Positions 1 through 9,685 are shown, counted from the first letter of the stretch. The stretch: DNA of 64,000 bases from a bacterium 1xD42-87 (GCA_003611805.1 RAYM01000012.1:150854-214853); one strand, 5' to 3'. Made by a program: numbers and translations. Notes: generated by a model not told the origin, from the sequence alone.

Positions 1-64
1 TGCTGTTCTCACTTCTTCTCCGTCTCTTCCTGCCGCGCTTTTTCTGCGAATGATTCTCCTGCAT
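1..64 (-). CDS. Partial CDS, basic N-terminus, unknown product
   Basis: An ATG at 64-62 is preceded by AAAGGAGAGTCT, a good ribosome-binding site, 27 bases after the stop of the YitT-family gene. The 21 visible codons read MQENHSQKKRGRKRRRR and continue off the window edge. The Lys/Arg-rich start cannot be assigned to a family. It is probably the next gene of the same operon as ilvA and yitT. Confidence 0.5.
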   Translation of the reverse strand, partial: MQENHSQKKRGRKRRRRSENS

Positions 65-91
65 AGACTCTCCTTTTATATGCGCATATCA

Positions 92-940
92 TTATACGCG
101 CTCACTAAAGTAGCTTTTGTACCCTTCCCCGAACACCTCTGTCGCACTCGTGATAATCATAAAGGAATTGGGATCCTCCTGTTTTACAATCTCCTCCGCT
201 CTGGGCGACATGGGCTTTTTCACCACGCACATAATTACCCGCTTGTTATCTCCACTATATGCGCCCTGCCCTTTTATATATGTCACGCCGATATCCAGAT
301 CAGACAAAAGACGCCCCGCAATGTTTTCCGCCTTCGAACTGATGATATACAGAAGTTTTGCCTCATCCCTGCCGTAGAGCACAATATCCATCACCACAGA
401 AGTGCATGTAGCGGAAATCGCCGCATACAGCGCGGCATTCAGATCCCGGAACACAATGCCTGAAAGGGTCACCACCAGCGCATCCGCAATAAAGAAAATT
501 TTACCTGTCTTCAGATGCGGAAAGTGAAGCCGCAGCGCCTTGACGATAATGTCCATTCCACCCGTGGTCGCACCCGCCCGGAAAATCACGCCGATGGAAA
601 CCGCCGTGAACGTTCCGCCCACAAGCGCCGCCAGAAGAATATCATCCGTTGCCGCCCCATACGGCGCCAGCACATCCGTAAAAAACGAAATCAGCGCCGT
701 TGCATAAATTGTGGACACCGTGAGCACGATTCCGAACTTCCACACCGCAAAGACCAGGATCGGTATATTGATCAGCATAATGAGCGTACCCGTACCGACC
801 GGTAAAATCCTGCTCAAAATAATGGCGATACCTGTCACGCCGCCCGGCGCCATATTATTGGGATCCGTAAAAAGGCTGACCCCGGCAGCATAGAGAAATG
901 CCGCTGCCGTTATAATAACATATTTCTTTACTTTCTGCAT
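92..940 (-). CDS. YitT family membrane protein (DUF161/DUF2179)
   Basis: A 282-aa integral membrane protein. The N-terminal half has about five hydrophobic segments (YitT/DUF161 type, with GGVTGIAII and ATTGGMDIIVKAL). The C-terminal soluble part of about 80 residues resembles DUF2179 (Y-I-S-S-K-A-E then TYIKGQGAYSGD). The family has no firmly known substrate. Start: the ATG at 940 (MQKVKKYV) follows an AGGACAGGA stretch; an ATG at 973 and a GTG at 979 are possible alternatives. It lies about 50 bases after ilvA on the same strand and is probably co-transcribed with it. Confidence 0.88.
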   Translation of the reverse strand: MQKVKKYVIITAAAFLYAAGVSLFTDPNNMAPGGVTGIAIILSRILPVGTGTLIMLINIPILVFAVWKFGIVLTVSTIYATALISFFTDVLAPYGAATDDILLAALVGGTFTAVSIGVIFRAGATTGGMDIIVKALRLHFPHLKTGKIFFIADALVVTLSGIVFRDLNAALYAAISATCTSVVMDIVLYGRDEAKLLYIISSKAENIAGRLLSDLDIGVTYIKGQGAYSGDNKRVIMCVVKKPMSPRAEEIVKQEDPNSFMIITSATEVFGEGYKSYFSERV

Positions 941-991
941 GAATATGAGTCCTGTCCTTTTTCCTTTAGTCATATCCACTTTATAGTATAT

Positions 992-2209
992 TTACACGCT
1001 CGCCCGCACAAGCTTCGGCTGGTATCCATTGTCCTCAAGCGCTTTGATGATCTGGTTTTTGTGCTCTGTACCGTATGCCTCCAGCGTAATCCGCAGCTCC
1101 ACCGCCGCATTACGGTTGATGGAGACAAACTGGTTATGCTCCAGCTTGATGACATTGCCGCTCTGTTTCGCGATCACGTCCGACACTCTGGAAAGCTCGC
1201 CCGGCTTGTCCGGCAGAAGCACCGATACGGTAAATATCCTGTCGCGCAGCACAAGACCCTGCTGCACCACGGAGGACATGGTGATCACATCCATATTGCC
1301 GCCGCTTAAGATGGAAACAATCTTTTTATGCTTCACATCCAGATGCTTTAATGCCGCCACCGTGAGCAGCCCGGAATTTTCCACCACCATCTTATGGTTC
1401 TCCACCATATCCAGAAATGCCACCACCAGCTCCTCATCCTCGACCGTGATGATATCGTCCAGATTTTTGCTTACATAAGGGAAAATCCTCTCTCCCGGCG
1501 TTTTCACCGCCGTACCGTCCGCAATTGTGTTGACCTGCGCCATGGTCTGCACTTTTCCCGCCTTGATGGACGCCTGCATACATGCCGCACCCGCGGGCTC
1601 CACACCAATCACTTTAATTTTCGGATTCAAAAGTTTCGCCAGCGTGGATACGCCGGTGGCAAGACCGCCGCCGCCGATCGGCACCAGAATATAATCCACT
1701 AAAGGAAGTTCCTTGATGATCTCCATGGCGATCGTTCCCTGTCCCGTCGCCACATCCAGATCATCGAAGGGATGCACGAACGTATAGCCGTTCTTCTCGA
1801 CCAGCTCCAGCGCATGGGCACATGCCTCGTCATACACGTCGCCGTGCAGGATCACCTCCGCCCCGTAACTCTTCGTACGGTTTACTTTGATGAGAGGGGT
1901 TGTGGTAGGCATCACGATCACCGCCTTCACCCCGTAACATTTTGCGGCGTATGCCACACCCTGGGCATGGTTCCCGGCAGAAGCCGTAATCAGCCCTTTC
2001 GCCCGCTCTTCCTCCGACAACGTACTGATTTTATAGTAAGCGCCCCTGAGCTTATACGCACCCGTCAGCTGCATATTCTCCGGTTTCAGGTAAACTTTGT
2101 TCCCGGTCTGTGCACTGAAATAATCGCTGTACACAAGCTTCGTCTCCGAAGCAACCTCCTTCACAACCTCATAGGCTTCCTCGAACTTGTCTAATGTCAT
2201 TGCTTCCAT
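992..2209 (-). CDS. ilvA: Threonine ammonia-lyase (threonine dehydratase)
   Basis: PLP enzyme that deaminates L-threonine to 2-oxobutanoate and ammonia, at the entry to isoleucine synthesis or in threonine catabolism. At 405 aa it has the short form: a fold-type II PLP domain (about 1-320, with the PLP lysine in GAYKLRGAYYK and a glycine-rich PVGGGGLATG phosphate loop) and one C-terminal ACT-like domain (about 330-405, VLLPDKPGELSRV). A single ACT domain fits the catabolic/short class, so which role it plays is uncertain. The start at 2209 has GGAGG ten bases upstream. It sits 63 bases after ftsY in the smc-ftsY operon. Confidence 0.93.
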   Translation of the reverse strand: MEAMTLDKFEEAYEVVKEVASETKLVYSDYFSAQTGNKVYLKPENMQLTGAYKLRGAYYKISTLSEEERAKGLITASAGNHAQGVAYAAKCYGVKAVIVMPTTTPLIKVNRTKSYGAEVILHGDVYDEACAHALELVEKNGYTFVHPFDDLDVATGQGTIAMEIIKELPLVDYILVPIGGGGLATGVSTLAKLLNPKIKVIGVEPAGAACMQASIKAGKVQTMAQVNTIADGTAVKTPGERIFPYVSKNLDDIITVEDEELVVAFLDMVENHKMVVENSGLLTVAALKHLDVKHKKIVSILSGGNMDVITMSSVVQQGLVLRDRIFTVSVLLPDKPGELSRVSDVIAKQSGNVIKLEHNQFVSINRNAAVELRITLEAYGTEHKNQIIKALEDNGYQPKLVRASV

Positions 2210-2272
2210 CCCCTATGTGCCTCCTTACTTCTGCTACTATTCACAGCTTCCCGCTGCCCATAGTAACGGCAT

Positions 2273-3220
2273 TTACTGCTCGTCCTCCTCCGCTTTCACA
2301 TCAAAGAGCGCGTCCACAAACTGCTTTGCGTCAAATTTCTGTAAATCCTCTATGGATTCTCCCACGCCGATATACTTCACCGGAATCTGCAGTTCCGACT
2401 GGATCGCAACCGCGATGCCGCCCTTTGCCGTCCCGTCCAGCTTCGTCAGAATAATGCCGGTCACATTCGCCACCTCACTGAACTCTTTCGCCTGCTGCAG
2501 GGCGTTCTGCCCCGTGGTGCCGTCCAAAACAATCAGATTCTCCCGATGAGCGTCTGGAAACTCCCTGTCGATAATACGGTTAATCTTTTTCAGCTCCTCC
2601 ATCAGATTCTTTTTGTTGTGGAGCCTCCCTGCCGTATCGCATAAGAGCACGTCCACGTTTCTCGCCTTCGCCGCACTCACCGCGTCAAAAATCACACTCG
2701 CCGGATCCGCGCCTTCCGTGCCGCCGATCATGTCCACGCCAGCACGAGCCGCCCACTCGGAAAGCTGTTCTCCCGCCGCCGCGCGAAACGTATCCGCCGC
2801 CGCGATTAACACTTTTTTCCCCTGTCCCTTAAGCTGTGCCGCAAGCTTTCCGACCGTGGTGGTTTTTCCTACGCCGTTAACGCCGATCAGCATCACCACC
2901 GACCGTTCCTTCTCGAAATCGTAGGCTGTCTCTCCCACTTCCATCTGCTCCCTGATGCTGTCAATCAGATGTTCTCTGCAGGCGGCAGGTTCCTTGATAT
3001 GGTTTTCTTTCACCTGCTTTTTCAGCCGCTCCAGAATCTCCTCGGTGGCGTTCACCCCGATGTCTCCCATAATGAGAATCTCCTCAAGCTCCTCATAAAA
3101 GTCGTCGTCGATGCTGGAAAATCCGCCGAACACCGCATCCATGCCGTGTACAATATTGTCCCTCGTCTTGGTCAGGCCCGCTTTCAACCTGCCGAAGAAC
3201 CCCTTTTTTTCTTCGCTCAT
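2273..3220 (-). CDS. ftsY: Signal recognition particle receptor FtsY
   Basis: SRP receptor GTPase that docks ribosome-SRP complexes at the membrane for co-translational insertion. 315 aa: a short N-terminal amphipathic region (FFGRLKAGLTKTRDN), a helical N domain, then the G domain with GVNGVGKTTTVGKLA, DTFRAAAGEQL, DTAGRLHNK, TKLDGTAKGG. It lacks the long acidic A domain of E. coli FtsY, as is common in Gram-positives. It follows smc by 17 bases; smc-ftsY adjacency is widespread in Firmicutes. Confidence 0.96.
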   Translation of the reverse strand: MSEEKKGFFGRLKAGLTKTRDNIVHGMDAVFGGFSSIDDDFYEELEEILIMGDIGVNATEEILERLKKQVKENHIKEPAACREHLIDSIREQMEVGETAYDFEKERSVVMLIGVNGVGKTTTVGKLAAQLKGQGKKVLIAAADTFRAAAGEQLSEWAARAGVDMIGGTEGADPASVIFDAVSAAKARNVDVLLCDTAGRLHNKKNLMEELKKINRIIDREFPDAHRENLIVLDGTTGQNALQQAKEFSEVANVTGIILTKLDGTAKGGIAVAIQSELQIPVKYIGVGESIEDLQKFDAKQFVDALFDVKAEEDEQ

Positions 3221-3237
3221 GCCTTCCCTTTCCTCAT

Positions 3238-6200
3238 CTAATCATCTAAATCTTTATCAATCAGATTGACGCTCACCAGCGTAGAGACGCCCTTCTCCTG
3301 CATGGTGATACCGTAGAGCCTGTCCGCCTTCTCCATAGTGCCGCGCCTGTGCGTAATCACAATAAACTGCGTGTTCTTCGTAAGCTTGTGCAGATACTTG
3401 GCAAACCGCGTCACATTGTTCTCGTCAAGAGCCGCCTCAATCTCGTCAAGAAGACAGAACGGCGAAGGTTTCAGATTCTGAATCGCGAAGAGCAGGCAGA
3501 TCGCCGTCAGGGACTTCTCTCCGCCGGACATCTGCATCATGTTGACCAGCTTCTTCCCGGGCGGCTGCGCAATCACCAGAATGCCTGCCTCCAATACATC
3601 CTCGTCCTCAATCAGCTCCAGGGAACCTTTGCCGCCGCCGAACAGTTCCTTGAACACCTTGTCGAACTCCCGGTTGATCTGGGCGAATTTTTCATTAAAC
3701 TGCTTCCGCATGGAAGTGTCCAGCTCCTCGATAATGCCGAGAAGCGTTTTTTCCGCCTCCACCAGATCGTCGTGCTGTGTTTTCAGGAAAGTATACCGTT
3801 CCATCAGATTGCGGTAATCCTCGATGGCGTTCACGTTCACATCCCCAAGCTTTCTGATCGCATCTTTCAAATTGCTGATCTCCCGCTTCATTGCCGGCAG
3901 GTCGGTCATCTCCTCATTCTTTAGTCCTTCCGCGTCAGAGAGTGTAATCTCGTACTCGTCCCACATATAATTGATCTGGGACTCGATGGATTCCTCCATA
4001 CGCTCTTTCTGCGCGTTCAGGCGGTATACTTCCTTGTCGAGCGCCGCCATGCGCTGGGAGAGTTCTTCCCGCGTGCCAAAAAAATTTTTCTGCTTTCCGG
4101 AAAGTTCCTCCTTCGTCTCCACGTCCTCTTTCAGTTTGATCTCCGCCTCCGTCTGCGCCGTATGGGAAGCCGCAATGGTTCTCTCGATCTCAAGAATGTT
4201 CTCCTTCTTGCGCTCCACTTCCTCCTTGCCCAGATGCAGCCCTTCCTTCACCTCTTTCAGTTCTGACTGATAGCGTTCTCTCTCTCCGTCCACGCGCTCC
4301 AGATTCTGCCGCCTGAAATCGGCGTTCTGGCGCATTTTCTCCACTTCCACATCCCACTCGGTCATCTGTGCCGACTGCTCGGATTCAAGAGCTCGCTTTT
4401 CCTCAAGCTGCGTCTGAAATTCGGCAATCTGGACCTCCACACTCTTTTCCAAAGCCTCGGAATCAGCAAGCTCTTTCGCCGCCGCTTCCTTGCCCGCACG
4501 TATCTCACCGATCTGGGTCTCGATATCCTGCTCCTCCGTCTTTAACTCGCCGAAACCCTCCGTGGTTTCGCTCTTCTTTTCCTCCGCCTGCATCACGCTC
4601 ATTCTGGCGGTATTCTGCTCGATAAATTTGCGCTGAATCTGCCCCTTGACATCCTCGATCTCGAGACGCAGCTTGTTACGCCCCCGTTTGGTCTCCTCGA
4701 TCTCATTTAAGATCTGGTCGATCTCCTTCACATACTGCTTAACCTTTTTCTCCAGCTCCTCCATCTCCCGGCGTCTGCCGAGCAGATTGGAATTATTCTT
4801 AAACGCGCCGCCGCTGATGGCACCGCCGGGCACGAGAAGCTCGCCCTCCAGGGTAACCATACGGATGCCATAATCAAACTTTCTGGCGATCTTTACCGCA
4901 TTGTCAACATTGTCAACGACCATAATGCGCCCCAGCATCGCCTTCGCCACATTCCGGTATTTCTTTTCAATATTTACAAGCGCATCCGCCATCCCTATTA
5001 CGCCCGGCTCCTTCAATGCATCCTTGTTTTTAAATTCCTGGGGATGGGTAATGCTTGTAAGCGGCAGGAACGTCGCTCGCCCCGCCCTCGCCTTTTTCAG
5101 GAAGCCGATCATCCGCTTGGCGGTTCCCTCATCCTCCGTGACGATATTCTGGATATTGCCGCCCAGCGCCGTCTCAATGGCGGTCTCGTACTTCGCCTCC
5201 GCCTGGATGATATCCGCCACAACGCCGATGATACCCTTCTCGCTATCCTTTTTCTCCATGACAGCCTTGACACTGCCGCCGTAGCCCTCGTAACGCTCCG
5301 TCAGATTGGAGAGCGCTTCCAGCTTGGACTTCTGCTGGTGGTAGAGCACCTGCGTATCCCGCAGTTTCTGGTCTTTCCCTGCGAGTTCATCCCGCACGCC
5401 GGCAAGACGCTCTTCCATGAGCTCCTGCTGTTCCGTCAGCTCCTTGATGGATCGTGTAATCGCCTCAAATTCTTCCTCCAGCTTTTTGATCGTCTCCGTC
5501 TGCTCCGCCTCGTCGGACTTGGCACGGAGAAGCCTGGAGTTCAGTTCCGCCTTCCGTATATTCACCTGCTCCAGCATCGTGTCAAAACGTCCCAGCCTTG
5601 ACTTGATGGTGGCGCGGTTATTGAGCGCCTCTATAATGGTATTCTTTCCGCTTTCAATATGATTATTTAAGGTTTCTATCTCGCTCTGGGTTTTTTCCAG
5701 AAGTTCTCTCGCCGTCGTCCGCTCCTCCTCCAGAGCCGCCAGCTTTTCGTCGATCTCCTGTTTCTGCGCGAGGATGGTCTCCCGCTCTTTATCTCTCTCC
5801 GCCAGCTGTTCACTGATGCTGTTGATGCGGGTCTGCAGATGCTCCTCATTGCCCTCCGCAGAGTGAATCTGCTCCTTTAAGACATTGATCTCGCCCTCCA
5901 GCTTGGAGCGCATCACGCCCGTGTCCGTGAGCGTGGCTCTCGCCGCCTCAATCTCCGCGTCCAGCTGCTCGATGCGGCTCTGGATCCGCTCGTACTCCTC
6001 CTTGGTAGACTCATATTTATCCGTGGTCTCCTGCAGATCGCCGGAAGCAATGCGCAGCTTCTCATCCACATCCTTAAGCTGCTCCGTAATCCTTATATTT
6101 TCAAGCAGGAACACATTGACGTCAAGAGTCTTTAACTCCTCCTTCCTGCGGAGATAAACCCTTGCTTTTTCCGCCTGCTTTTCAAGAGGTCCCGTCTGTT

Positions 6201-6798
6201 TCTCCAATTCCGCCAGAATATCGTTCACGCGCAGCAGGTTCTGTTTTTCCGCCTCCAGCTTCTTCTGCGCCGCATACTTTCTCCGCTTAAATTTCACAAT
6301 GCCTGCCGCCTCGTCAAAAAGCTCCCTGCGCTCCTCCGGCTTGCCGCTTAAGATCTTATCAATCTGCCCCTGTCCGATAATGGAGTAGCCCTCCTTACCG
6401 ATACCGGTATCGTAAAACAGTTCATTGACGTCTTTCAGGCGGCACGGCGTACCGTTTAACATATATTCGCTCTCCCCGGAGCGGTACAGCCGCCTCGATA
6501 CCGTCACTTCGTCGAAATCAATGGCAAGCTGATGGTCTGAATTGTCCAGTGTAATCGCCACATAGGCATAGCCCAGCGGCTTTCTCATCTCTGTTCCGGA
6601 AAAGATCACGTCCTGCATAGATGCGCCGCGCAACTGCTTGATGCGCTGTTCTCCCAGCACCCACCTGACCGCGTCCGCAACGTTGCTCTTCCCGGAACCG
6701 TTCGGCCCTACAATACCGGTAATGCCATTGTGAAATTTAAAAGTTATTTTATTTGCAAAGGATTTAAACCCGTGCACTTCTATACTTTTTAAATACAT
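3238..6798 (-). CDS. smc: Chromosome segregation ATPase SMC
   Basis: Condensin ATPase, 1186 aa, which would act with ScpA/ScpB (not in this window). Visible parts: N-terminal Walker A GPNGSGKSN at about residue 32; two long coiled coils rich in E/K/Q; a hinge at about 510-660 (GYGGSVKAVMEKK, then GGAISGG); a C-terminal ABC signature MSGGEKSLTAICLLF and Walker B FCLLDEIEAALDE. Length and order are normal for bacterial SMC. It lies 3 bases after rnc and upstream of ftsY, an arrangement conserved in Firmicutes. Confidence 0.97.
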   Translation of the reverse strand: MYLKSIEVHGFKSFANKITFKFHNGITGIVGPNGSGKSNVADAVRWVLGEQRIKQLRGASMQDVIFSGTEMRKPLGYAYVAITLDNSDHQLAIDFDEVTVSRRLYRSGESEYMLNGTPCRLKDVNELFYDTGIGKEGYSIIGQGQIDKILSGKPEERRELFDEAAGIVKFKRRKYAAQKKLEAEKQNLLRVNDILAELEKQTGPLEKQAEKARVYLRRKEELKTLDVNVFLLENIRITEQLKDVDEKLRIASGDLQETTDKYESTKEEYERIQSRIEQLDAEIEAARATLTDTGVMRSKLEGEINVLKEQIHSAEGNEEHLQTRINSISEQLAERDKERETILAQKQEIDEKLAALEEERTTARELLEKTQSEIETLNNHIESGKNTIIEALNNRATIKSRLGRFDTMLEQVNIRKAELNSRLLRAKSDEAEQTETIKKLEEEFEAITRSIKELTEQQELMEERLAGVRDELAGKDQKLRDTQVLYHQQKSKLEALSNLTERYEGYGGSVKAVMEKKDSEKGIIGVVADIIQAEAKYETAIETALGGNIQNIVTEDEGTAKRMIGFLKKARAGRATFLPLTSITHPQEFKNKDALKEPGVIGMADALVNIEKKYRNVAKAMLGRIMVVDNVDNAVKIARKFDYGIRMVTLEGELLVPGGAISGGAFKNNSNLLGRRREMEELEKKVKQYVKEIDQILNEIEETKRGRNKLRLEIEDVKGQIQRKFIEQNTARMSVMQAEEKKSETTEGFGELKTEEQDIETQIGEIRAGKEAAAKELADSEALEKSVEVQIAEFQTQLEEKRALESEQSAQMTEWDVEVEKMRQNADFRRQNLERVDGERERYQSELKEVKEGLHLGKEEVERKKENILEIERTIAASHTAQTEAEIKLKEDVETKEELSGKQKNFFGTREELSQRMAALDKEVYRLNAQKERMEESIESQINYMWDEYEITLSDAEGLKNEEMTDLPAMKREISNLKDAIRKLGDVNVNAIEDYRNLMERYTFLKTQHDDLVEAEKTLLGIIEELDTSMRKQFNEKFAQINREFDKVFKELFGGGKGSLELIEDEDVLEAGILVIAQPPGKKLVNMMQMSGGEKSLTAICLLFAIQNLKPSPFCLLDEIEAALDENNVTRFAKYLHKLTKNTQFIVITHRRGTMEKADRLYGITMQEKGVSTLVSVNLIDKDLDD

Positions 6799-6801
6799 AT
6801 A

Positions 6802-7503
6802 TTACCTTTCTTTTCTCGCAAGAAGAGCCTGGTAAGCCGCCTGCTGCTGTGCCGCTTTCTTGGAATGTCCGACTCCCCATCCCACCTTTTTCTCTCCCAC
6901 GTAGACCTCCACCTCAAAAGTTTTATCGTGCTGTGGTCCCTCTTCTTTTACGAGTTCGTAATGAAGCGCACCCTCGTTCCCCTGCTGCACCTGCTCCTGC
7001 AGAATCGTCTTGGCGTCATAAAAAAGCTGTTTGTGCTCCAAATCCGAAAGGATAAAGCGGTGGATAAACGCAGAGGCTTCCTCTAGTCCCCCATCCAGAT
7101 AAATCGCGCCGATTACCGCCTCCATCACGTCGGAGACAATAGAGTCCCTGGTTCTTCCGCCGGTTGCCTCCTCTCCCTTTCCGAGCAGGATAAACTGCTC
7201 CAGAGAAAAATCCCTCGCACAGAAAGCGAGCGCAGGCTCGCAGACCATGGAGGCACGCATCTTCGTCAGTTCCCCCTCCGGCGTATCCCCCCGTTCCCGG
7301 AAAAGGAAGTCGCTGCTCACAAGCTCCAATACCGCGTCCCCCAAAAACTCCAGCCGCTCATAATCTTTAAATTTATTGATCTTCATCTCATTGGCGTAGG
7401 AACTGTGAGTGAGCGCCTGGCGCAGCAGTTTCTTATCCCGAAAATGATATGCAATTTTTTCTTCCAGCCCGCCAAACGCTTCGTCCGTCATAAAAATGGT
7501 CAT
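6802..7503 (-). CDS. rnc: Ribonuclease III
   Basis: Double-strand-specific endoribonuclease that processes rRNA precursors and structured mRNA. About 233 aa: the RNase III catalytic domain has the signature ERLEFLGDAVLEL, with acidic metal ligands further along (DVMEAVIGAIYLDGG). A C-terminal dsRNA-binding domain follows (NEGALHYELVKEEGP ... KKAAQQQAAYQALL). Start choice is open: ATG 7503 (MTIFMTDEAF) or ATG 7491. The reading frame extends further to a TTG at 7551, but that region has no homologous look and no ribosome site. Confidence 0.95.
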   Translation of the reverse strand: MTIFMTDEAFGGLEEKIAYHFRDKKLLRQALTHSSYANEMKINKFKDYERLEFLGDAVLELVSSDFLFRERGDTPEGELTKMRASMVCEPALAFCARDFSLEQFILLGKGEEATGGRTRDSIVSDVMEAVIGAIYLDGGLEEASAFIHRFILSDLEHKQLFYDAKTILQEQVQQGNEGALHYELVKEEGPQHDKTFEVEVYVGEKKVGWGVGHSKKAAQQQAAYQALLARKER

Positions 7504-7555
7504 GCCCTTTCTCTCACGTGGAAAAGCCCCTTCCTCATCAGAAAGGGCCAACCGC

Positions 7556-7786
7556 TTACTCCCTGCTGCTCTTGATCAGTTCTACCGCCTCGCCCACCGT
7601 AGTGATGCGTTCCGCCTTTTCAGCCGGTATTTCAATCTGAAAAGCGTCCTCAATTCCCATGATAATCTGGTAAACATCCAGGGAATCCGCTCCCAGATCC
7701 TCCAGAAATGTGGTCTCCTCCGTGATCTCCTTCGGGTCTACACTTAAAATCCCCGCTATCACTTCCCGTAATTTATCAAACTCCAT
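7556..7786 (-). CDS. acpP: Acyl carrier protein
   Basis: Carrier of fatty-acyl intermediates in fatty acid synthesis. 76 aa, acidic, with the phosphopantetheine attachment serine in LGADSLD. The ATG at 7786 (MEFDKLREVIAG) has GGAGAGGT ten bases upstream and gives the normal family length. A longer frame would overlap plsX. Gene order plsX-acpP-rnc is the classical fatty-acid/phospholipid-to-RNase III junction. Confidence 0.96.
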   Translation of the reverse strand: MEFDKLREVIAGILSVDPKEITEETTFLEDLGADSLDVYQIIMGIEDAFQIEIPAEKAERITTVGEAVELIKSSRE

Positions 7787-7835
7787 CGCCAAACATACCT
7801 CTCCGCTTTCCCAAGCGTCTCCCGCTGTTGGTATC

Positions 7836-8846
7836 TTATTGTTCACGCATTACCTGCTCCCGGATCTTTTCGCTGATCTGCTGCTCCGTAAATGCAATGC
7901 ACTGTAAAATCGAGTTTTTAATCTCGTTCGCCTTCGAACTTCCGTGTGTTTTCACCACAAGGCCTTTCAGCCCCAGAAGCGGCGCGCCGCCGTACTGTTC
8001 CAGATCGAACGCCTTCAAAGTCGTCTTAAGCGCAGGCTTCACCAGAAGCGCGCCGATTTTGCTTCGAAGGGAGGTCATCATGCCCTCCTTCACTTTGCTG
8101 ATCAGCGTCAGTCCCACACCTTCATAAGTTTTCAGGATCACATTTCCCACAAACGCCTCACAGACGATCACGTCCGCCGCTCCCGCCGGAATATCCCTCG
8201 CCTCCACGCTGCCGATAAAGTTGATGTCCGTACAATTTTTAAGAAGGGGAAAAGTTTCCTTAACAAGTGCATTTCCCTTCTCTTCCTCCGCGCCGATATT
8301 CACAATGCCGACCTTCGGATTTTTCACGCCCATCACATATTCCATATAAACCGAGCCCATCTTCGCAAACTGCACCAGATGGGAAGGTCTTGCGTCCACA
8401 TTCGCGCCGCAGTCAATCAGCAGGGAACAGCCTGTCGCCGTCGGAATAAGCGGCGCAAGAGGCGGTCTCTCTACTCCTTTAATCCTGCCCACAATCACCT
8501 GTCCGCCCACCAGAGTCGCCCCGGTGCTTCCCGCGGACACATAGGCGTCACAGGTACCGTCCTTTACCAGGTTGAGCGCCTTCACAAGCGAAGAGTCCTT
8601 CTTCTTACGGATCGCCATCACCGGCGGCTCCGCCGTCTCTATAATCTCGGAGGCATGTACCACCTCAATCTGCTCCTTCGGATATGTATAACCGGCAAGC
8701 TCCTTTTCCAGAACATCCTGCTTTCCGACCAGATACACCTTGATCTTGCCGCTCTCGTTTACTGCCTCCACTGCGCCCTTTACCGTCTCCACAGGGGCGT
8801 TGTCGCCACCCATGGCATCCACAGCCACATTTATCCATTTACTCAT
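7836..8846 (-). CDS. plsX: Phosphate acyltransferase PlsX
   Basis: Converts acyl-ACP to acyl phosphate, the first step of phosphatidic acid synthesis with PlsY. 336 aa; begins MSKWINVAVDAMGGDNAP, the typical PlsX start; internal SAGSTGATLVGGQ and GSVEARDIPAG are also typical. The ATG at 8846 follows GAGGGAG. First gene of the plsX-acpP-rnc-smc-ftsY run. A SigA-like promoter lies at 8886-8914. I saw no clear FapR site. Confidence 0.96.
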   Translation of the reverse strand: MSKWINVAVDAMGGDNAPVETVKGAVEAVNESGKIKVYLVGKQDVLEKELAGYTYPKEQIEVVHASEIIETAEPPVMAIRKKKDSSLVKALNLVKDGTCDAYVSAGSTGATLVGGQVIVGRIKGVERPPLAPLIPTATGCSLLIDCGANVDARPSHLVQFAKMGSVYMEYVMGVKNPKVGIVNIGAEEEKGNALVKETFPLLKNCTDINFIGSVEARDIPAGAADVIVCEAFVGNVILKTYEGVGLTLISKVKEGMMTSLRSKIGALLVKPALKTTLKAFDLEQYGGAPLLGLKGLVVKTHGSSKANEIKNSILQCIAFTEQQISEKIREQVMREQ

Positions 8847-8885
8847 ATGATCTCCCTCAGAGCCAAGCAATTTGTTACTCAAATT

Positions 8886-8914
8886 ATCATACTAAATCCG
8901 CCCATAAAAATCAA
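8886..8914 (-). promoter_or_regulatory. Promoter of the plsX-acpP-rnc-smc-ftsY operon
   Basis: Minus-strand -35 TTGATT (8914-8909), 17-bp spacer, -10 TATGAT (8891-8886), about 40 bases before the plsX start. The -35 overlaps the T-rich tail of the rpmF terminator, so the two units are packed back to back. Confidence 0.65.
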
Positions 8915-8941
8915 GGCTCTTCGAGAGGTTCCCGAAAAGCC
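8915..8941 (-). terminator. Terminator of yceD-rpmF
   Basis: Minus strand: 9-bp stem GGCTTTTCG/CGAAGAGCC (one G-T pair) with a 9-base loop, followed by TTGATTTTT. It lies 11 bases after the rpmF stop. Confidence 0.6.
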
Positions 8942-8952
8942 CGTCACATTGA

Positions 8953-9132
8953 TCAGTCAACTGCAATGATCTCTTTTTTGTTGTACGTTCCGCATTTCTT
9001 ACATACCCTGTGGGGTACCATCAACGCGCCGCACTTGCTGCATTTTACCAAAGTAGGAGCACTCATTTTCCAGTTTGCTCTCCTCTTATCTCTTCTGGCT
9101 TTAGAAGATTTGTTCTTAGGACAAATAGACAT
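8953..9132 (-). CDS. rpmF: 50S ribosomal protein L32
   Basis: 59-aa ribosomal protein. It has the family core KSSKARRDKRRAN and a four-cysteine zinc site, CSKCG ... CKKCG, so it is the zinc-binding (C+) form. The N-terminus MSICPKNK carries an extra Cys where many homologues have AVPK. Its ribosome site GGAGGTG overlaps the last codons of yceD; the two genes are two bases apart, so coupled translation is likely. Confidence 0.95.
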   Translation of the reverse strand: MSICPKNKSSKARRDKRRANWKMSAPTLVKCSKCGALMVPHRVCKKCGTYNKKEIIAVD

Positions 9133-9134
9133 CG

Positions 9135-9659
9135 TTACACCTCCTTATCCGCTTCAAAAATATCTTTGATCGCCGCCATCCTGGGATCGGGAACAAACGT
9201 ATCGCAGTCGCACGTCCCTGTATTCAGATCCCTGCCGCATATGGGGCAGATCCCCTTACAATCCGGCTTACACAGGATCTTCATAGGCCAGCTTGTCACT
9301 ATCTCACTGATTAGCAAGTCCTCTACATTCAACTGAAAGCCTTCCATGAAGGGCTGTTCTTCGTATGCCGAAGGTTCAGCCGCTATATCCGGCGCCCACA
9401 CTTCTCTGGTAAAGCTGACTTCCCGCTTCTCTTCCACCGGCTTCAGACATCTGTCACAGCCCGCCGAGAAGACAAAATCCGCTTTTCCCTCAATCCGTGC
9501 CCTGCCCTTTCCCGTGTTTGCAAAAACAAAGCTCACCGGTGATGAAGCAAGCACCGGAAATTTCTCCCCACCGACAGAAATTTCTGTAATCCCTGTTTCT
9601 GTCTGCATGGAAACAACTCTGTCCTCATTTGTCAACACTTCCGTCAGGTTCACGAACAT
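9135..9659 (-). CDS. YceD family protein (DUF177)
   Basis: 174-aa DUF177/YceD protein; family members are implicated in 23S rRNA accumulation and are usually encoded next to rpmF, as here. Cysteine pairs are visible: CDRCLKP in the middle, then CKGICPICGRDLN and CDCD near the C-terminus, suggesting bound metal. The start at 9659 follows GGAGT. Exact biochemical role unknown. Confidence 0.9.
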   Translation of the reverse strand: MFVNLTEVLTNEDRVVSMQTETGITEISVGGEKFPVLASSPVSFVFANTGKGRARIEGKADFVFSAGCDRCLKPVEEKREVSFTREVWAPDIAAEPSAYEEQPFMEGFQLNVEDLLISEIVTSWPMKILCKPDCKGICPICGRDLNTGTCDCDTFVPDPRMAAIKDIFEADKEV

Positions 9660-9685
9660 AGCAGACTCCTATCCACACTCAAACA

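Noticed and set aside
7504..7551. N-terminal extension of RNase III from a TTG
   Set aside because: No ribosome site, not family-like; ATG at 7503 or 7491 fits.
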